DNA of 26,173 nt from Flectobacillus sp049240685 (GCF_049240685.1 NZ_JBMLSD010000125.1:1-26173); one strand, 5' to 3'. Counted from the stretch's first letter, positions 8,604 to 17,332 are shown. Notes: generated from the letters alone by a model not told the origin. Made by a program: numbers and translations.

Positions 8604-9419
8604 TTAATCCCAAACACCATTTCCAGTTGTTAAAATCAATGGAGCACCATCTGTTACCACTATCGTATGCTCGTGCTGAGTCATGTAGCCACCTTTATTA
8701 CCTACCATAGTCCAGCCATCAGAAAGGGTTTCGGCAATGGTAGAGTGTGTAGCGATGAAGGTCTCGATAGCCACAACAGAATTTCTTTTAAATTTCTCGA
8801 AATTAAGTCGGTTTTTATAGTTCAAAATCTCGTGGGGAGGCTCATGCAATCTTCTACCAACGCCATGTCCTGCCAAATTTTTAATTACTTTATATCCTCG
8901 TTTTTTCGCCTCCTTTTCAATCATTTCGCCAATATCTGCAATTCTTACTCCTTCTCTGATGTGCTCGATAGCAATTTTTAAAATTTCTTTCGATGCATTT
9001 ACTAGTGGCTGATGATTGTGGATATCCTGCCCTACTACAAAGGAACAACCATTATCAGAATAGTACCCGCCGAGTTCGGCCGATACGTCGATATTGATTA
9101 ATTCGCCTTCTTTCAATATCTTTTTGTCGGAAGGAATTCCATGGCAGAACTCTTTATCGGTGCTAATACAAGCCCAGCCTGGAAATTTATAGGTTGCATA
9201 AGGTGCCGATTTTGCGCCATAGGATTTTAGAATCTCGGCTCCAAAATCATCCAATTCTTTGGTTGACATACCGACTTTGGCATATTCACACATCTTTTTG
9301 AGCGTTTGGGCAACCACTTCACTAATTTTCTTAATACCAACTAATTCTGATTCATTTTTGATGAGCATGTTTATTGCTTGTTGTTTTGATTTGGTAAAAC
9401 TCTCAAAATAACGAGGCAT
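8604..9419 (-). CDS. map: Methionine aminopeptidase, type I
   Basis: This enzyme removes the N-terminal methionine from nascent proteins in the cytoplasm with a two-metal site. In the 271-residue frame the five metal ligands of the family are all present: D111 (NID), D122, H185 (GHGVGRRLHEPPHE), E219 (IET) and E250 (QHEHT). H93 (HGIP) and H192 are the usual substrate-binding histidines. The second ligand sits in YSDNGCSF instead of the common GDTSxTF, a mild deviation. The ATG at 9419 adds about 17 residues before M18 (9368), where most type I enzymes would begin; a promoter-like TAGTTTTG 27 bp upstream of 9419 fits the longer form, but the start is not certain. The gene stands alone, away from ribosomal-protein or secY genes where a housekeeping copy often sits, so it may be an additional paralogue. 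Confidence 0.9.
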   Translation of the reverse strand: MPRYFESFTKSKQQAINMLIKNESELVGIKKISEVVAQTLKKMCEYAKVGMSTKELDDFGAEILKSYGAKSAPYATYKFPGWACISTDKEFCHGIPSDKKILKEGELINIDVSAELGGYYSDNGCSFVVGQDIHNHQPLVNASKEILKIAIEHIREGVRIADIGEMIEKEAKKRGYKVIKNLAGHGVGRRLHEPPHEILNYKNRLNFEKFKRNSVVAIETFIATHSTIAETLSDGWTMVGNKGGYMTQHEHTIVVTDGAPLILTTGNGVWD

Positions 9420-9445
9420 TCAAATGAAAACCTGTTATTTACTTA

Positions 9446-9477
9446 CAAAACTACTTTAAAAATTTGAAAGTATCAGA
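9446..9477 (-). promoter_or_regulatory. Candidate promoter of the methionine aminopeptidase gene
   Basis: On the minus strand TAGTTTTG (9446-9453) is an exact match to the Bacteroidota -7 box TAnnTTTG. It lies 20 nt below TCTG (9474-9477), a three-of-four match to the -33 TTTG. The implied 5' leader to the ATG at 9419 is about 20 nt. Confidence 0.4.
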
Positions 9478-9524
9478 GCTTTACCACACCTAGGAAACAA
9501 TATGAGACTCAGAAATATGATTGT

Positions 9525-9983
9525 TCAAACTCCAAACTGTTTTAAATGATGGTCGAGATGCTTATACATCATGTTATTCCATTCGGTCGTACTCAATTTG
9601 CCAAAGGAGTGAGATTCTTTCTGGTCAAAATAGCCTTCGCCTAATTGTTGAGTTTGTGAGATAAAATTAATTAAACGATTTTTTTCTGATTCAAAATCTT
9701 TTTGCTCGGTAATGATAAATGCAGGAGCAGTTTTTAAACTTTGCTTGTAAGGCACTTCGTTCACTACAAAGTTTTTTACAAAAGATTTCAAAAAGAACTT
9801 GAGGAAGAAGTTGGGTTTTGGATGTTTTTCCTCATACACCATTTCATAGGTCACACAGCAATGCGCGAGCATTTGTGCAACGCTCATTTTACCCCAAAGT
9901 GGTTGTGAATCCTTTTGAAGTGAATTAATTCTTTGAATCAATTCATGAGATATTTCAGTGGTAAAAATATTGGGTAAAGCCAT
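9525..9983 (-). CDS. DUF1569 / DinB-like protein
   Basis: This 152-residue cytoplasmic protein has no signal peptide. WGKMSVAQMLAHC near residues 30-42 and KHLDHHLKQFGV at the C-terminus (141-152) are the hallmarks of the DUF1569 family, a four-helix-bundle branch of the DinB/YfiT superfamily. H41, H142 and H146 are the likely metal ligands. Members are of unknown function; related DinB-fold enzymes include thiol transferases, so a thiol-linked or stress role is possible but not shown. The ATG at 9983 gives the normal family length. It lies 105 bp upstream of the methionine aminopeptidase gene on the same strand, with a separate promoter candidate between them, so the two are probably not tightly coupled. 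Confidence 0.8.
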   Translation of the reverse strand: MALPNIFTTEISHELIQRINSLQKDSQPLWGKMSVAQMLAHCCVTYEMVYEEKHPKPNFFLKFFLKSFVKNFVVNEVPYKQSLKTAPAFIITEQKDFESEKNRLINFISQTQQLGEGYFDQKESHSFGKLSTTEWNNMMYKHLDHHLKQFGV

Positions 9984-10252
9984 ATTGAGATTAGTGATAG
10001 TTAAATAAGGTTTTTTTTAATAAAAATAGGAATAATTTTACATAGCATAAAGAAAATCAAATACTTATATAATGAAAAACTTATTACGCATATTTATTTC
10101 AAAAACTCCAAAGAGGGTGTAAACGCAATACTAATTCTTTACACAGGTGATATTCTAACCGCTTAACCTTACTTTATCTCGACCAACTATAATTCCCATT
10201 TTTACTGAGCTTATTTTACTACCTTCAAACCAGAAACCAAAACACCTTTTGT

Positions 10253-10945
10253 ATGAATTGTCCCAATTGTAACACCCCTGTATCCAATAACAACCTCAAT
10301 ATCCAAACGGATATCGGATTATGTGATAACTGTCAGCAGGTATTTAAGCTTTCAGCCTCGTTTAATCGTCCATCTTCACAAACAACATTTTCTTATGAAT
10401 TAGATATGTCTCAGGTTCCTGAAGGCATCGCTTTCACAAAGCATGTTGATGAGATTTCTTTGCAAATCAAAAACTCCATTGGCTACGGTTTGATAGCAAG
10501 TCTGCTTCCTATTTCTGTCTGGTCATTTTTCTATTTTTTGGCCTCTGAGATCATCGATTGGGAATCAATGGAGCTGATAGTTAAATCGTTCGTTTTGGGT
10601 TTTGGAATATTATTTGGCGGCTTTATGAGTTGGTTATTTCTTCAAGCAATGTTTGGAGAACTCAATATCAATCTCACCAATAGAGGGGGAAATATTGAAA
10701 AAGGAATAAAAATATTTGGTTGGCATTCAATCTATTCTTTCGATTGGAAAACTGTGTCTGGCATTGAAGAAGAGCTTACTTATTACAAAAATAAAGACCA
10801 AATGCAGCCTATTTACCAAATAGTCATTTATGCCAATCAAAGAATCGAAATTGGTGAATCACTCACTGATGAGAAACGCTATTTTGTACTCAAGTTTTTA
10901 CAATATTATTTAGGAAAGGTTAAAACTTCAGGTAAGTTGCAATAG
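10253..10945 (+). CDS. Zinc-ribbon membrane protein of unknown function
   Basis: This 230-residue protein is not assigned to a named family. Residues 3-27 carry two CxxC knuckles (C3/C6 and C24/C27), a classic short zinc ribbon. Two hydrophobic segments follow, ~76-98 and ~108-134, separated by a short loop, and then a soluble ~95-residue tail with alternating beta character. The hairpin topology puts the zinc ribbon and the tail on the same side, most likely the cytoplasm. The tail (GGNIEKGIKIFGWHSIYSFD and IEIGESLTDEKRYFVL) resembles bacterial PH-like folds that follow two transmembrane helices, but this is an impression from pattern only. It is transcribed alone, with about 270 bp of non-coding DNA before it and 168 bp after. 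Confidence 0.7.
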   Translation: MNCPNCNTPVSNNNLNIQTDIGLCDNCQQVFKLSASFNRPSSQTTFSYELDMSQVPEGIAFTKHVDEISLQIKNSIGYGLIASLLPISVWSFFYFLASEIIDWESMELIVKSFVLGFGILFGGFMSWLFLQAMFGELNINLTNRGGNIEKGIKIFGWHSIYSFDWKTVSGIEEELTYYKNKDQMQPIYQIVIYANQRIEIGESLTDEKRYFVLKFLQYYLGKVKTSGKLQ

Positions 10946-11113
10946 CGTAAAACCCTCCTTATTACTAAACAAATTCTAAGCTCAATCTTTCTTTTTCAAT
11001 TAAACCCTCCTATTAAAATCGCATCATACCTATACAAATTATCAATTTGATACAATAATCATTTTCGCCTATCGAATTGAATTCATTCATTTCAAAAACT
11101 ATTTAAAAAAAGT

Positions 11114-11863
11114 ATGAAAACGCTAGAAAATAAAGTAGCCGTAGTAACAGGTGGTGCTTCGGGAATAGGCTTGGCAGTAGCAATTGCTTATGCGAAGGAG
11201 GGTGCAAAAGTAGTCATTTCAGATATCAACGACGAACATGGCGCTGGTGCAGTAAAACAGATTGAGGAGTTTGGTGGCATTGCCGCTTACATTAAAGCCG
11301 ATACATCCAAAGCTGAAGAGGTAGAGGCCTTGGTTCATGCAACCGTAAGTACGTTTGGAGGACTAGATATTATCTGTAATAATGCAGGAATTGGCGGTCA
11401 ACTAGCCAACACTGGAGATTATAGTTTGGATAGTTGGAGAAAAGTCTTGACGGTAAATCTTGATGGCGTGTTTTATGGCTGTAAATATGCGCTTCAATAT
11501 ATGGAGAAAAACGGAGGTGGAGTAATCGTCAACATGGCCTCTATTCATGGCTGGGTGGCAGCTCCGATGTCCTCAGCTTACACTACCTCAAAACATGCCG
11601 TAATCGGTTTGACAAAAAATATTGGTGCAGAATACGCTCAGAAAAATATCCGATGTAATGCAGTTTGTCCAGGGTATATTCAAACACCCCTATTAGACCA
11701 AGCAAGCGGCGATATGAAAGATGCCTTGGCAGCCAAACATCCGATTGGAAGACTAGGCAAACCCGAGGAAGTAGCAGAATTGGTACTTTTTTTGAGTACA
11801 GAAAAAGCTTCATTCATTACAGGGGCAGCCTATTTGGTTGATGGCGGATACACAGCGGTTTAA
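11114..11863 (+). CDS. SDR-family NAD(P)-dependent oxidoreductase
   Basis: This is a classical short-chain dehydrogenase of normal length (249 residues). It has the cofactor-binding TGGASGIG (12-19), the structural NNAG (89-92), N115, the catalytic S143, Y156 and K160 (YTTSK), and the post-catalytic CPGYIQTPL (185-193). D37 at the end of the second strand (ISDIN) favours NAD(H) over NADP(H). The C-terminal FITGAAYLVDGGYTA is typical of the glucose-1-dehydrogenase/3-oxoacyl-reductase-like group. The substrate cannot be deduced from sequence alone; oxidation of a secondary alcohol, sugar or acyl intermediate is all that can be said. It is cytoplasmic, without a signal peptide. It is convergent with the glycan locus and shares a hairpin terminator with it, so there is no sign that it belongs to that locus. 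Confidence 0.9.
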   Translation: MKTLENKVAVVTGGASGIGLAVAIAYAKEGAKVVISDINDEHGAGAVKQIEEFGGIAAYIKADTSKAEEVEALVHATVSTFGGLDIICNNAGIGGQLANTGDYSLDSWRKVLTVNLDGVFYGCKYALQYMEKNGGGVIVNMASIHGWVAAPMSSAYTTSKHAVIGLTKNIGAEYAQKNIRCNAVCPGYIQTPLLDQASGDMKDALAAKHPIGRLGKPEEVAELVLFLSTEKASFITGAAYLVDGGYTAV

Positions 11864-11883
11864 GAGCTCTTTGTAATAAAAAG

Positions 11884-11916
11884 AAACCCAATGCCTATAA
11901 ATTAGGCATTGGGTTT
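11884..11916. terminator. Bidirectional intrinsic terminator
   Basis: This is a perfect 14-bp inverted repeat, AAACCCAATGCCTA (11884-11897) and TAGGCATTGGGTTT (11903-11916), around a 5-nt loop. It lies 20 bp after the plus-strand SDR gene and 59 bp after the minus-strand acetyltransferase gene. On the minus strand the stem runs into TTTCTTTTTATT, a good U-tract; on the plus strand only TTT follows. It separates two convergent genes. Confidence 0.85.
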
Positions 11917-11975
11917 ACCACAATACTCCCAATTTCTAACATTGTAGGACACAATGTTACCAGTTCATTTTCCTA

Positions 11976-13121
11976 TTATACTTTTAAAAAAACCTTATTT
12001 TTATAAAGAATTTTTAACAAAATTATTTGCAAAAATGTCACCGAACACGCTGTTAAAACGTGGTGCCAATGCTCAGGTAAATGTGAAATAATACCACCAA
12101 ATAAAAAGTTGGCGGTGTATCCAAAGTTTACCATACCCTCCGATGCCATATAAATTAAAATTGAGTTAGAGCCAATCCAGATGAAGGGTGATGCCCATTT
12201 TTGAAAGCCCCAGATATCTATAATTAGGTAAAAAATTACAAAAAACAACATTGAAAAGCCCCCAACTACACATACAAAAGAGCTAGTCCATAATCGTTTA
12301 TTGATAGGGAATGAAAAATCCCATACTAAGCCTATCAATAGTAAGGCAAGTCCAGCCAAAGTTATTATACCAATCTTCGCATATCTTTGTTCGAAATAAG
12401 AACTTTTCAAAAAAGTTGTTGTAAAAACGCCCAATAGTGCTGTCCCAATGGCAGGTATAGTGGATAGCAATCCTTCAGGGTCAAATACCTTACTATGTAA
12501 TCTTCCTGGTAAAAACAAACGGTCAACATAGGAGGCTAATGAGCCGTCTTTTGTAAGAACCCCAGCTCCAAAGCCCGGAACGGGAACCAGTTTCATGACT
12601 ACCCAGTAAAATAAAAGAATAAAACAAAACCAAAAGACTTGTGTTTTGGTGTTTCCATTCAAGTAAATAAAACCTGCAAATAACCATGCCAAACCAATTC
12701 TACCCAAAACACTTGCTATTCTTGTTTGTTCATAGCCATTCCATTTTAGCAAACCATTGACAATCATTCCCAGTAAAATAAGTTTGAAAGTCCTCTGAAT
12801 CATACTCCAATACAAGGCATTTTTACTTTCAGAAGGTAACTGAAATGGCTCCTCCACGGCAAAATGTTGTAATTTTTTCTGCATTGAAAAAGGCATTGAT
12901 GCTCCCGCAATAAATAAAAACAAAGGGAAAATCATATCATAAAAAGTAATGCCATTCCATGCGGTATGATGCAGTTGTTCGGACATCCATTCGAATGCTG
13001 GAATATGCGTAGTTTCTGCCAACGCATGAATGATATGCTCACCACTCATAATCCAAAACATATCAAACCCTCTTAGCGCATCCAGCGAAATGAGTCTTAG
13101 ATTTTTTGACTGATTGCTCAT
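11976..13121 (-). CDS. HGSNAT/NagX-like membrane acetyltransferase (DUF5009)
   Basis: This 381-residue multi-pass inner-membrane protein has about ten hydrophobic segments. It belongs to the family that contains human heparan-alpha-glucosaminide N-acetyltransferase and bacterial NagX/DUF5009 proteins. Family marks are SLDALRGFDMFWIMSGE (12-28), HHTAWNGITFYDMIFPLFLF (51-70, with a conserved His/Trp pair at the presumed active site), FDPEGLLSTIPAIGTALLG (213-231) and FPINKRLWTSSFV (271-283). HGSNAT moves acetyl from cytosolic acetyl-CoA across the membrane to the amino group of terminal alpha-glucosamine. The gene lies 109 bp downstream of a GH89 alpha-N-acetylglucosaminidase on the same strand, so it probably supplies or handles that enzyme's substrate in the periplasm. 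Acetyltransferase activity here is inferred from family only; some DUF5009 proteins may act on other sugars. Confidence 0.82.
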   Translation of the reverse strand: MSNQSKNLRLISLDALRGFDMFWIMSGEHIIHALAETTHIPAFEWMSEQLHHTAWNGITFYDMIFPLFLFIAGASMPFSMQKKLQHFAVEEPFQLPSESKNALYWSMIQRTFKLILLGMIVNGLLKWNGYEQTRIASVLGRIGLAWLFAGFIYLNGNTKTQVFWFCFILLFYWVVMKLVPVPGFGAGVLTKDGSLASYVDRLFLPGRLHSKVFDPEGLLSTIPAIGTALLGVFTTTFLKSSYFEQRYAKIGIITLAGLALLLIGLVWDFSFPINKRLWTSSFVCVVGGFSMLFFVIFYLIIDIWGFQKWASPFIWIGSNSILIYMASEGMVNFGYTANFLFGGIISHLPEHWHHVLTACSVTFLQIILLKILYKNKVFLKV

Positions 13122-13230
13122 ATTTTAGTTTGTCGAAAAACGTGTTCAATTTTCTTTTTTAAAAAACTCCCAAGGGGCAAAGTATTAGTTGCCACCCTGA
13201 AGTTTCGTCAAGCCTCGGCCAAAACAGCCC

Positions 13231-15444
13231 CTATTTATAGGCCTCCACTAGTGCTTTTTGATATTTCAAATGTAGTTTTTGTGCCAAAGTGATGCTACTT
13301 CCTTGCGGGCTTGTAGGGAAGGATTTTTGGGTAGTCACCCATTTCCATTCCCAATTACGAATTTGCTCGTCAAAAGCCTTCAAGTCTGGCTCTTTGTTTT
13401 CAGACATTGCCTTAGTTAACTCTTTAAAAAACTGGGTCCAACGTGGCTTATAAAAATCATTGAGCAAACCGCTCCACTGGCGATTAGAGTACTCGTGCAA
13501 TGGACTGTTGGCATCACCCCAAAGCGTCACTAAATCTCTGGCATTCTGTTCATAAAGTGCTTTTTCTTGTGGGGTTGTACCCCACGTTCTCGCCGAATTA
13601 ATCCAAGGCCCCAACATAAAATCTTTACGAGTTGCCAATAAAGCGTCCATATCAGAAATCAAGGTAAGAAAAGCCTCTGAGTCTACTTTGAACTGCGCTG
13701 CATTTTTGGTTTTGTATGACTCTTTCCATTTTTTCTGTAAAATCAAGGCATAATTTGCCAAAACCTGACGAGTAATATCTACGACATCATACTGAAATCC
13801 ATCAGAATTTACACCTTTTTTGGAAGCTTCGATAAACAAATCCCAAGCAGGTAAAAGTTCTTTTGGTGGGTAATTCAATTTTGTACGAGTCCAAATCGTT
13901 GTGGAGTCAAAGGTAGGACGACCCGTAATAATAGACTCGGCACCATCACGGATATCTTTGCCATTGTAAACTGTTTTTCTTAGAATTTGCCAAGCCTCAA
14001 CCAGAGATTTATCATCTGTTTTGTATCTATTTTTGGCATATTTTACTATCCATTCGTCCAAATTTATAGGCGTAGTTTGCCAAGTATGCTGCATCATCAA
14101 TTCATATATGACTGGATTTTGTTCAATTGCCTCCATCGTCAAACCTATTCCTTGCAAATTCTTAGAATTTGGGTCATTGAGTGCTAATGCTGGCCCAGAT
14201 GCTACCCCATCCATTCGTCCAAAAAGGTTGACGTTACCTCCGAAATTATTGAGCATATTCCAAATCCAAGGCTTTCCATAAAACGCTTCGGTTCTTTTCC
14301 AAACAGGTTCAATTTCGGTTGCCAAATCCAAAAGCAACATTTTATTATTGGGTACTGCATTTAATAATGCCTCAATTTGAGGAGCTTTCCAGAATTTTCT
14401 ATCACTGTAAAACAGCCAACCTTGCATCACCCAAATACCATTTGGGTCTGCTTGACGAATGCCTTCATAAATTCTTGCACTCAATTTGGATAAATAGGCA
14501 GGCTCGTCCGTTGGTGGTTCATTTTCGTTAAAAGTATCCGCTGAATACAAGTGATTAGTTCCAAAAAGTTTGGTTTGTTTATCTATAAACTTTTTCCCCA
14601 ATTCAGCAAAAAGCGGGTCCTCCGAATCGAGGATATAAGTATCACCAAATCCATTGGTCCAATTGGTAGCCTTAAGTTTGGCTTTAGGATATTTCTTTTT
14701 AAATGCTGCTGGTACGTGTCCAGTAAAGGCTGGCAATACAGGCGTCATGCCCAAAGCTCTTTCTCTTTGTAAAATTTTCAACTGGAGGTCTTTGTGCGAT
14801 TTCATCCAGCTTACAGGCAAGGGTCCACCCCATCCGTCTAAATTCCCCATCCAAAACCAAGAGAAATAAGCGGGTCCACTAAAAAAGTCTTTCAAATCAT
14901 TGTCAGAAAAACCCATTTCATTATACACCTCTCTCCAAGTGTATTCTTCACCCGTAATAGCCAATGGCATCGTGATTCCATGCATGGCCATCCAGTCAAT
15001 TTCTTTTTGCCATCTATCCCAATTCCACCAAGACATGCTGTAATTGAATGTGCAATAATTGAGATAATAACGGTACTGATAGGGCGAAGATTTGGTGATT
15101 TTTGCTGAAAGCAAAGGTAATTTGGTAGGCAAATCAAGATTTTCACCATTCCACGTAATTTGGCAATGACAGTATTCAGTAAGGTAATAATATAATGCCG
15201 AGGCCACCGAAACACCATTGTTTCCACGCAAGACTATTTTATTGTTTTTACTTTCTATTTCAAAAAAGTCAAATGGTGCAGCGGTTGATAGCGACTCCAC
15301 CACGAAGGATTCGGCCCTCTGCGGAATCACACGGGCTATGAGAGCTTGCGATTCTTTAATATTCAACTGTGCCATTGCGTCGGCACCTACAACTAGGCCA
15401 AGCAATATGCCACAAATTTTGAGAGTTTGGTAAAATGTTTTCAT
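13231..15444 (-). CDS. GH89 alpha-N-acetylglucosaminidase (NAGLU-like)
   Basis: This 737-residue exported enzyme should release terminal alpha-linked GlcNAc with retention. Residues 1-25 are a signal peptide (ADAMA|Q), with no lipobox, so it is likely periplasmic. Residues ~26-115 form the small N-terminal alpha/beta domain. Residues ~120-460 form the catalytic barrel with the GH89 landmarks YYLNYCTFNYSMSWWNWDRW (126-145), GNLDGWGGPLP (200-210) and YSADTFNENEPP (300-311). A helical C-terminal domain follows. By alignment with human NAGLU (DTFNEMQPP) E307 is the likely acid/base. E377 in LATEIEPVW (375-382) lines up with the AESQPVY stretch and is the best nucleophile candidate. Length is normal for the family. 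Known substrates include heparan-sulfate ends and alpha-1,4-GlcNAc-capped mucin glycans. It sits between susD and the acetyltransferase gene, behind a hairpin that may reduce read-through from susD. Confidence 0.93.
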   Translation of the reverse strand: MKTFYQTLKICGILLGLVVGADAMAQLNIKESQALIARVIPQRAESFVVESLSTAAPFDFFEIESKNNKIVLRGNNGVSVASALYYYLTEYCHCQITWNGENLDLPTKLPLLSAKITKSSPYQYRYYLNYCTFNYSMSWWNWDRWQKEIDWMAMHGITMPLAITGEEYTWREVYNEMGFSDNDLKDFFSGPAYFSWFWMGNLDGWGGPLPVSWMKSHKDLQLKILQRERALGMTPVLPAFTGHVPAAFKKKYPKAKLKATNWTNGFGDTYILDSEDPLFAELGKKFIDKQTKLFGTNHLYSADTFNENEPPTDEPAYLSKLSARIYEGIRQADPNGIWVMQGWLFYSDRKFWKAPQIEALLNAVPNNKMLLLDLATEIEPVWKRTEAFYGKPWIWNMLNNFGGNVNLFGRMDGVASGPALALNDPNSKNLQGIGLTMEAIEQNPVIYELMMQHTWQTTPINLDEWIVKYAKNRYKTDDKSLVEAWQILRKTVYNGKDIRDGAESIITGRPTFDSTTIWTRTKLNYPPKELLPAWDLFIEASKKGVNSDGFQYDVVDITRQVLANYALILQKKWKESYKTKNAAQFKVDSEAFLTLISDMDALLATRKDFMLGPWINSARTWGTTPQEKALYEQNARDLVTLWGDANSPLHEYSNRQWSGLLNDFYKPRWTQFFKELTKAMSENKEPDLKAFDEQIRNWEWKWVTTQKSFPTSPQGSSITLAQKLHLKYQKALVEAYK

Positions 15445-15471
15445 TAAAGTATAATCATTAAGTTAAGTAAA

Positions 15472-15499
15472 CAAAGCTCATACATCTTTGAGAGCTTTG
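15472..15499. repeat. Inverted repeat in the GH89 gene leader
   Basis: The arms are CAAAGCTC (15472-15479) and GAGCTTTG (15492-15499), perfect 8-bp arms around 12 nt, 28-55 bp upstream of the GH89 start codon. It could be an operator or a leader hairpin. It lacks a U-tract. Confidence 0.4.
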
Positions 15500-15528
15500 A
15501 AATGTAGGATAGATAGTAAGATTTTGAA

Positions 15529-15563
15529 TACCTCTGACAAACCAAAATAATTTGTCAGAGGTA
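15529..15563 (-). terminator. Hairpin between susD and GH89 genes
   Basis: This is a perfect 13-bp inverted repeat, TACCTCTGACAAA (15529-15541) and TTTGTCAGAGGTA (15551-15563), with a 9-nt loop, about 150 bp after the susD stop. Downstream on the minus strand the sequence is ATTCAAAATC, a poor U-tract. A partial terminator, an mRNA-stabilising stem or an attenuator is therefore more likely than a full stop. Confidence 0.55.
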
Positions 15564-15715
15564 AAATAATTCACTAACGTATTTTATTATACGCAATTTC
15601 AAAATTTATGAGAGTGATTTACCTATTCAATAAATTTTAATTCAATTGGCAATAGTGATGTGCTTATAAACTTGAGCTGATTTTTCAAAACTCTATACTC
15701 GCAATTCATCACTCA

Positions 15716-17332
15716 TTAATAACCTGGATTTTGCTTCAAGTTTGGATTCAACTGCAAGGCATTGCGAGGAATTGGGAAAATTCTACGGTAAGTATCTGCG
15801 TTAGTTTTGAAGCCCCACTTATTTTCAAATTTACCAAAACGAATCATATCATTACGGTGCCAAGCCTCGAAGGCAAATTCTCTAACACGTTCAGCATACA
15901 CACCCTCCAAATCAATCGTCGTTAAAGCTGCAGCGGTAGTACGCTCTGAACGAACTTGATTAACCAATGAAACAGCCGTTGCACCGCCAGTTGGAGCGCC
16001 ACCACGCAAAATGGCCTCTGCTTTCATCATCAAAATATCAGAATAACGGAATACCGGGATATCGTTATTTTGGTCACGGTTCAAAGAAGTAGCATCAGGA
16101 TAAAACTTGATATTACGATATCCCATGTTCCAGGCAACCTCATCATTACCCACATCGAATGACGCAACACTTTGACGCAAAACAATATCAGGTGTAAGAT
16201 TTACTTGGAAAGTCTTTGTTTCGGTAGGGTTGCTACCCTTATAAAATTGGTCGTATCCCAAATTTGTAGTAGTCACCGTAATTGGCGTAACGCCATCTGC
16301 CATATACTGCAATCCTGTTAACCATTGTCCGTTACGAATATCTTTGGTATCATTAAAATAAGCATAATATTCTGGCAATGTACTTGCCGAGCCAGCAGGC
16401 GTGTACGGCATGCTAAAGCGTTTTGCCATACTTCTCGGTACTTGATAACGTGCATGAATATTTACCGAACGGAATGGGAAGCTATTAGACATCGTCGGAT
16501 TGTATGGAATCGCAAAGATAAACTCCTTCATTTGTGGCCCGTTATTTGGATAAAACATCTGCAAATAAGAAGCTCTCGGTTCAATTGAATACTTTCCAGA
16601 AGCAATAACCTTGTCACAAGCGGCAATACAATCATCGTAACGTTTGGTACCTGTATACACTTCAGCATTCAAATACATTTTTGCCAAAAGAGCGTAGGCA
16701 GTCCATTTGTTTGGACGTCCATATTGAGATACATCATTAGCCTCACTTAAAAAAGGAATACAAGCTTGGATTTCTTTTTCAACAAAATCAAAAACTTGGG
16801 CTCTTGGCGTATTGGTTTTTGGTGTAAAATCTCCATAGAGCGTATCCAAAGGTACATTTCCATAATTGTCCATCATCATGTAATAAGCAAAAGCTCTTAC
16901 CATTCTGATTTCGGCAATTCCTGTATTTTTGGCAGCACCAGCTGGCATGGTAGTTCTCAAAATATTGATTGTTTGATTAGAAACCCCAATAATTGTAGAC
17001 ATCCAATACCAGTTTCCGTTCAGATAGCCATTGTCTTGTGTCCAAGTATGATAATGCATAGTTTGGTTTTGACCACCATCAAACCAGTTACCGCCACGGG
17101 CAGGCATAATACTTTCGTCTGTACTAAATGATTGCTGTTGGAAATATTCAACTGCGTAATTTCCTCTCAGCGCCACATACGTTGGGCCGGATGCCGAAAT
17201 GTATTGGGCTGTATTTGAAGGGAATACATCAGGAGTAAGTTCTGTCGTAACAGGAACATACAAATCGTGGCAGGAGAACATGGCTCCCGACATCAAGATG
17301 ATTGCAAGTATATGTAAAAATGTCTTTTTCAT
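15716..17332 (-). CDS. SusD/RagB-family glycan-binding outer-membrane lipoprotein
   Basis: The ATG at 17332 gives a 538-residue protein with a lipoprotein signal peptide, MKKTF to MFSC, Cys21 being the lipidated residue. An in-frame ATG farther upstream would overlap the SusC gene and spoil the signal sequence. The body shows the SusD layout: an N-terminal helical region with TPR-like repeats (AEIRMVRAFAYYMMMDNYGN, and TAYALLAKMYLNAEVY later), a variable binding middle, and the conserved C-terminal block (FRYSDILMMKAEAILRGGAP, then REFAFEAWHRNDMIRFGKF and FPIPRNALQLNPNLKQNPGY). SusD proteins cap the SusC barrel at the cell surface and capture oligosaccharide. The gene starts 19 bp after the SusC stop, the standard tightly coupled arrangement. 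Confidence 0.95.
   Translation of the reverse strand: MKKTFLHILAIILMSGAMFSCHDLYVPVTTELTPDVFPSNTAQYISASGPTYVALRGNYAVEYFQQQSFSTDESIMPARGGNWFDGGQNQTMHYHTWTQDNGYLNGNWYWMSTIIGVSNQTINILRTTMPAGAAKNTGIAEIRMVRAFAYYMMMDNYGNVPLDTLYGDFTPKTNTPRAQVFDFVEKEIQACIPFLSEANDVSQYGRPNKWTAYALLAKMYLNAEVYTGTKRYDDCIAACDKVIASGKYSIEPRASYLQMFYPNNGPQMKEFIFAIPYNPTMSNSFPFRSVNIHARYQVPRSMAKRFSMPYTPAGSASTLPEYYAYFNDTKDIRNGQWLTGLQYMADGVTPITVTTTNLGYDQFYKGSNPTETKTFQVNLTPDIVLRQSVASFDVGNDEVAWNMGYRNIKFYPDATSLNRDQNNDIPVFRYSDILMMKAEAILRGGAPTGGATAVSLVNQVRSERTTAAALTTIDLEGVYAERVREFAFEAWHRNDMIRFGKFENKWGFKTNADTYRRIFPIPRNALQLNPNLKQNPGY

Noticed and set aside
8667..8981. 104-codon plus-strand ORF
   Set aside because: It is antisense to the methionine aminopeptidase gene, whose metal ligands are all intact; it shows no recognisable motif.
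11035..11049. CAAATT-ATC-AATTTG inverted repeat upstream of the SDR gene
   Set aside because: The arms are only 6 bp in very AT-rich DNA, with no promoter box at a sensible distance; chance is likely.
16766..17131. 121-codon plus-strand ORF
   Set aside because: It is antisense to the conserved part of the SusD gene, with a composition typical of a shadow frame.
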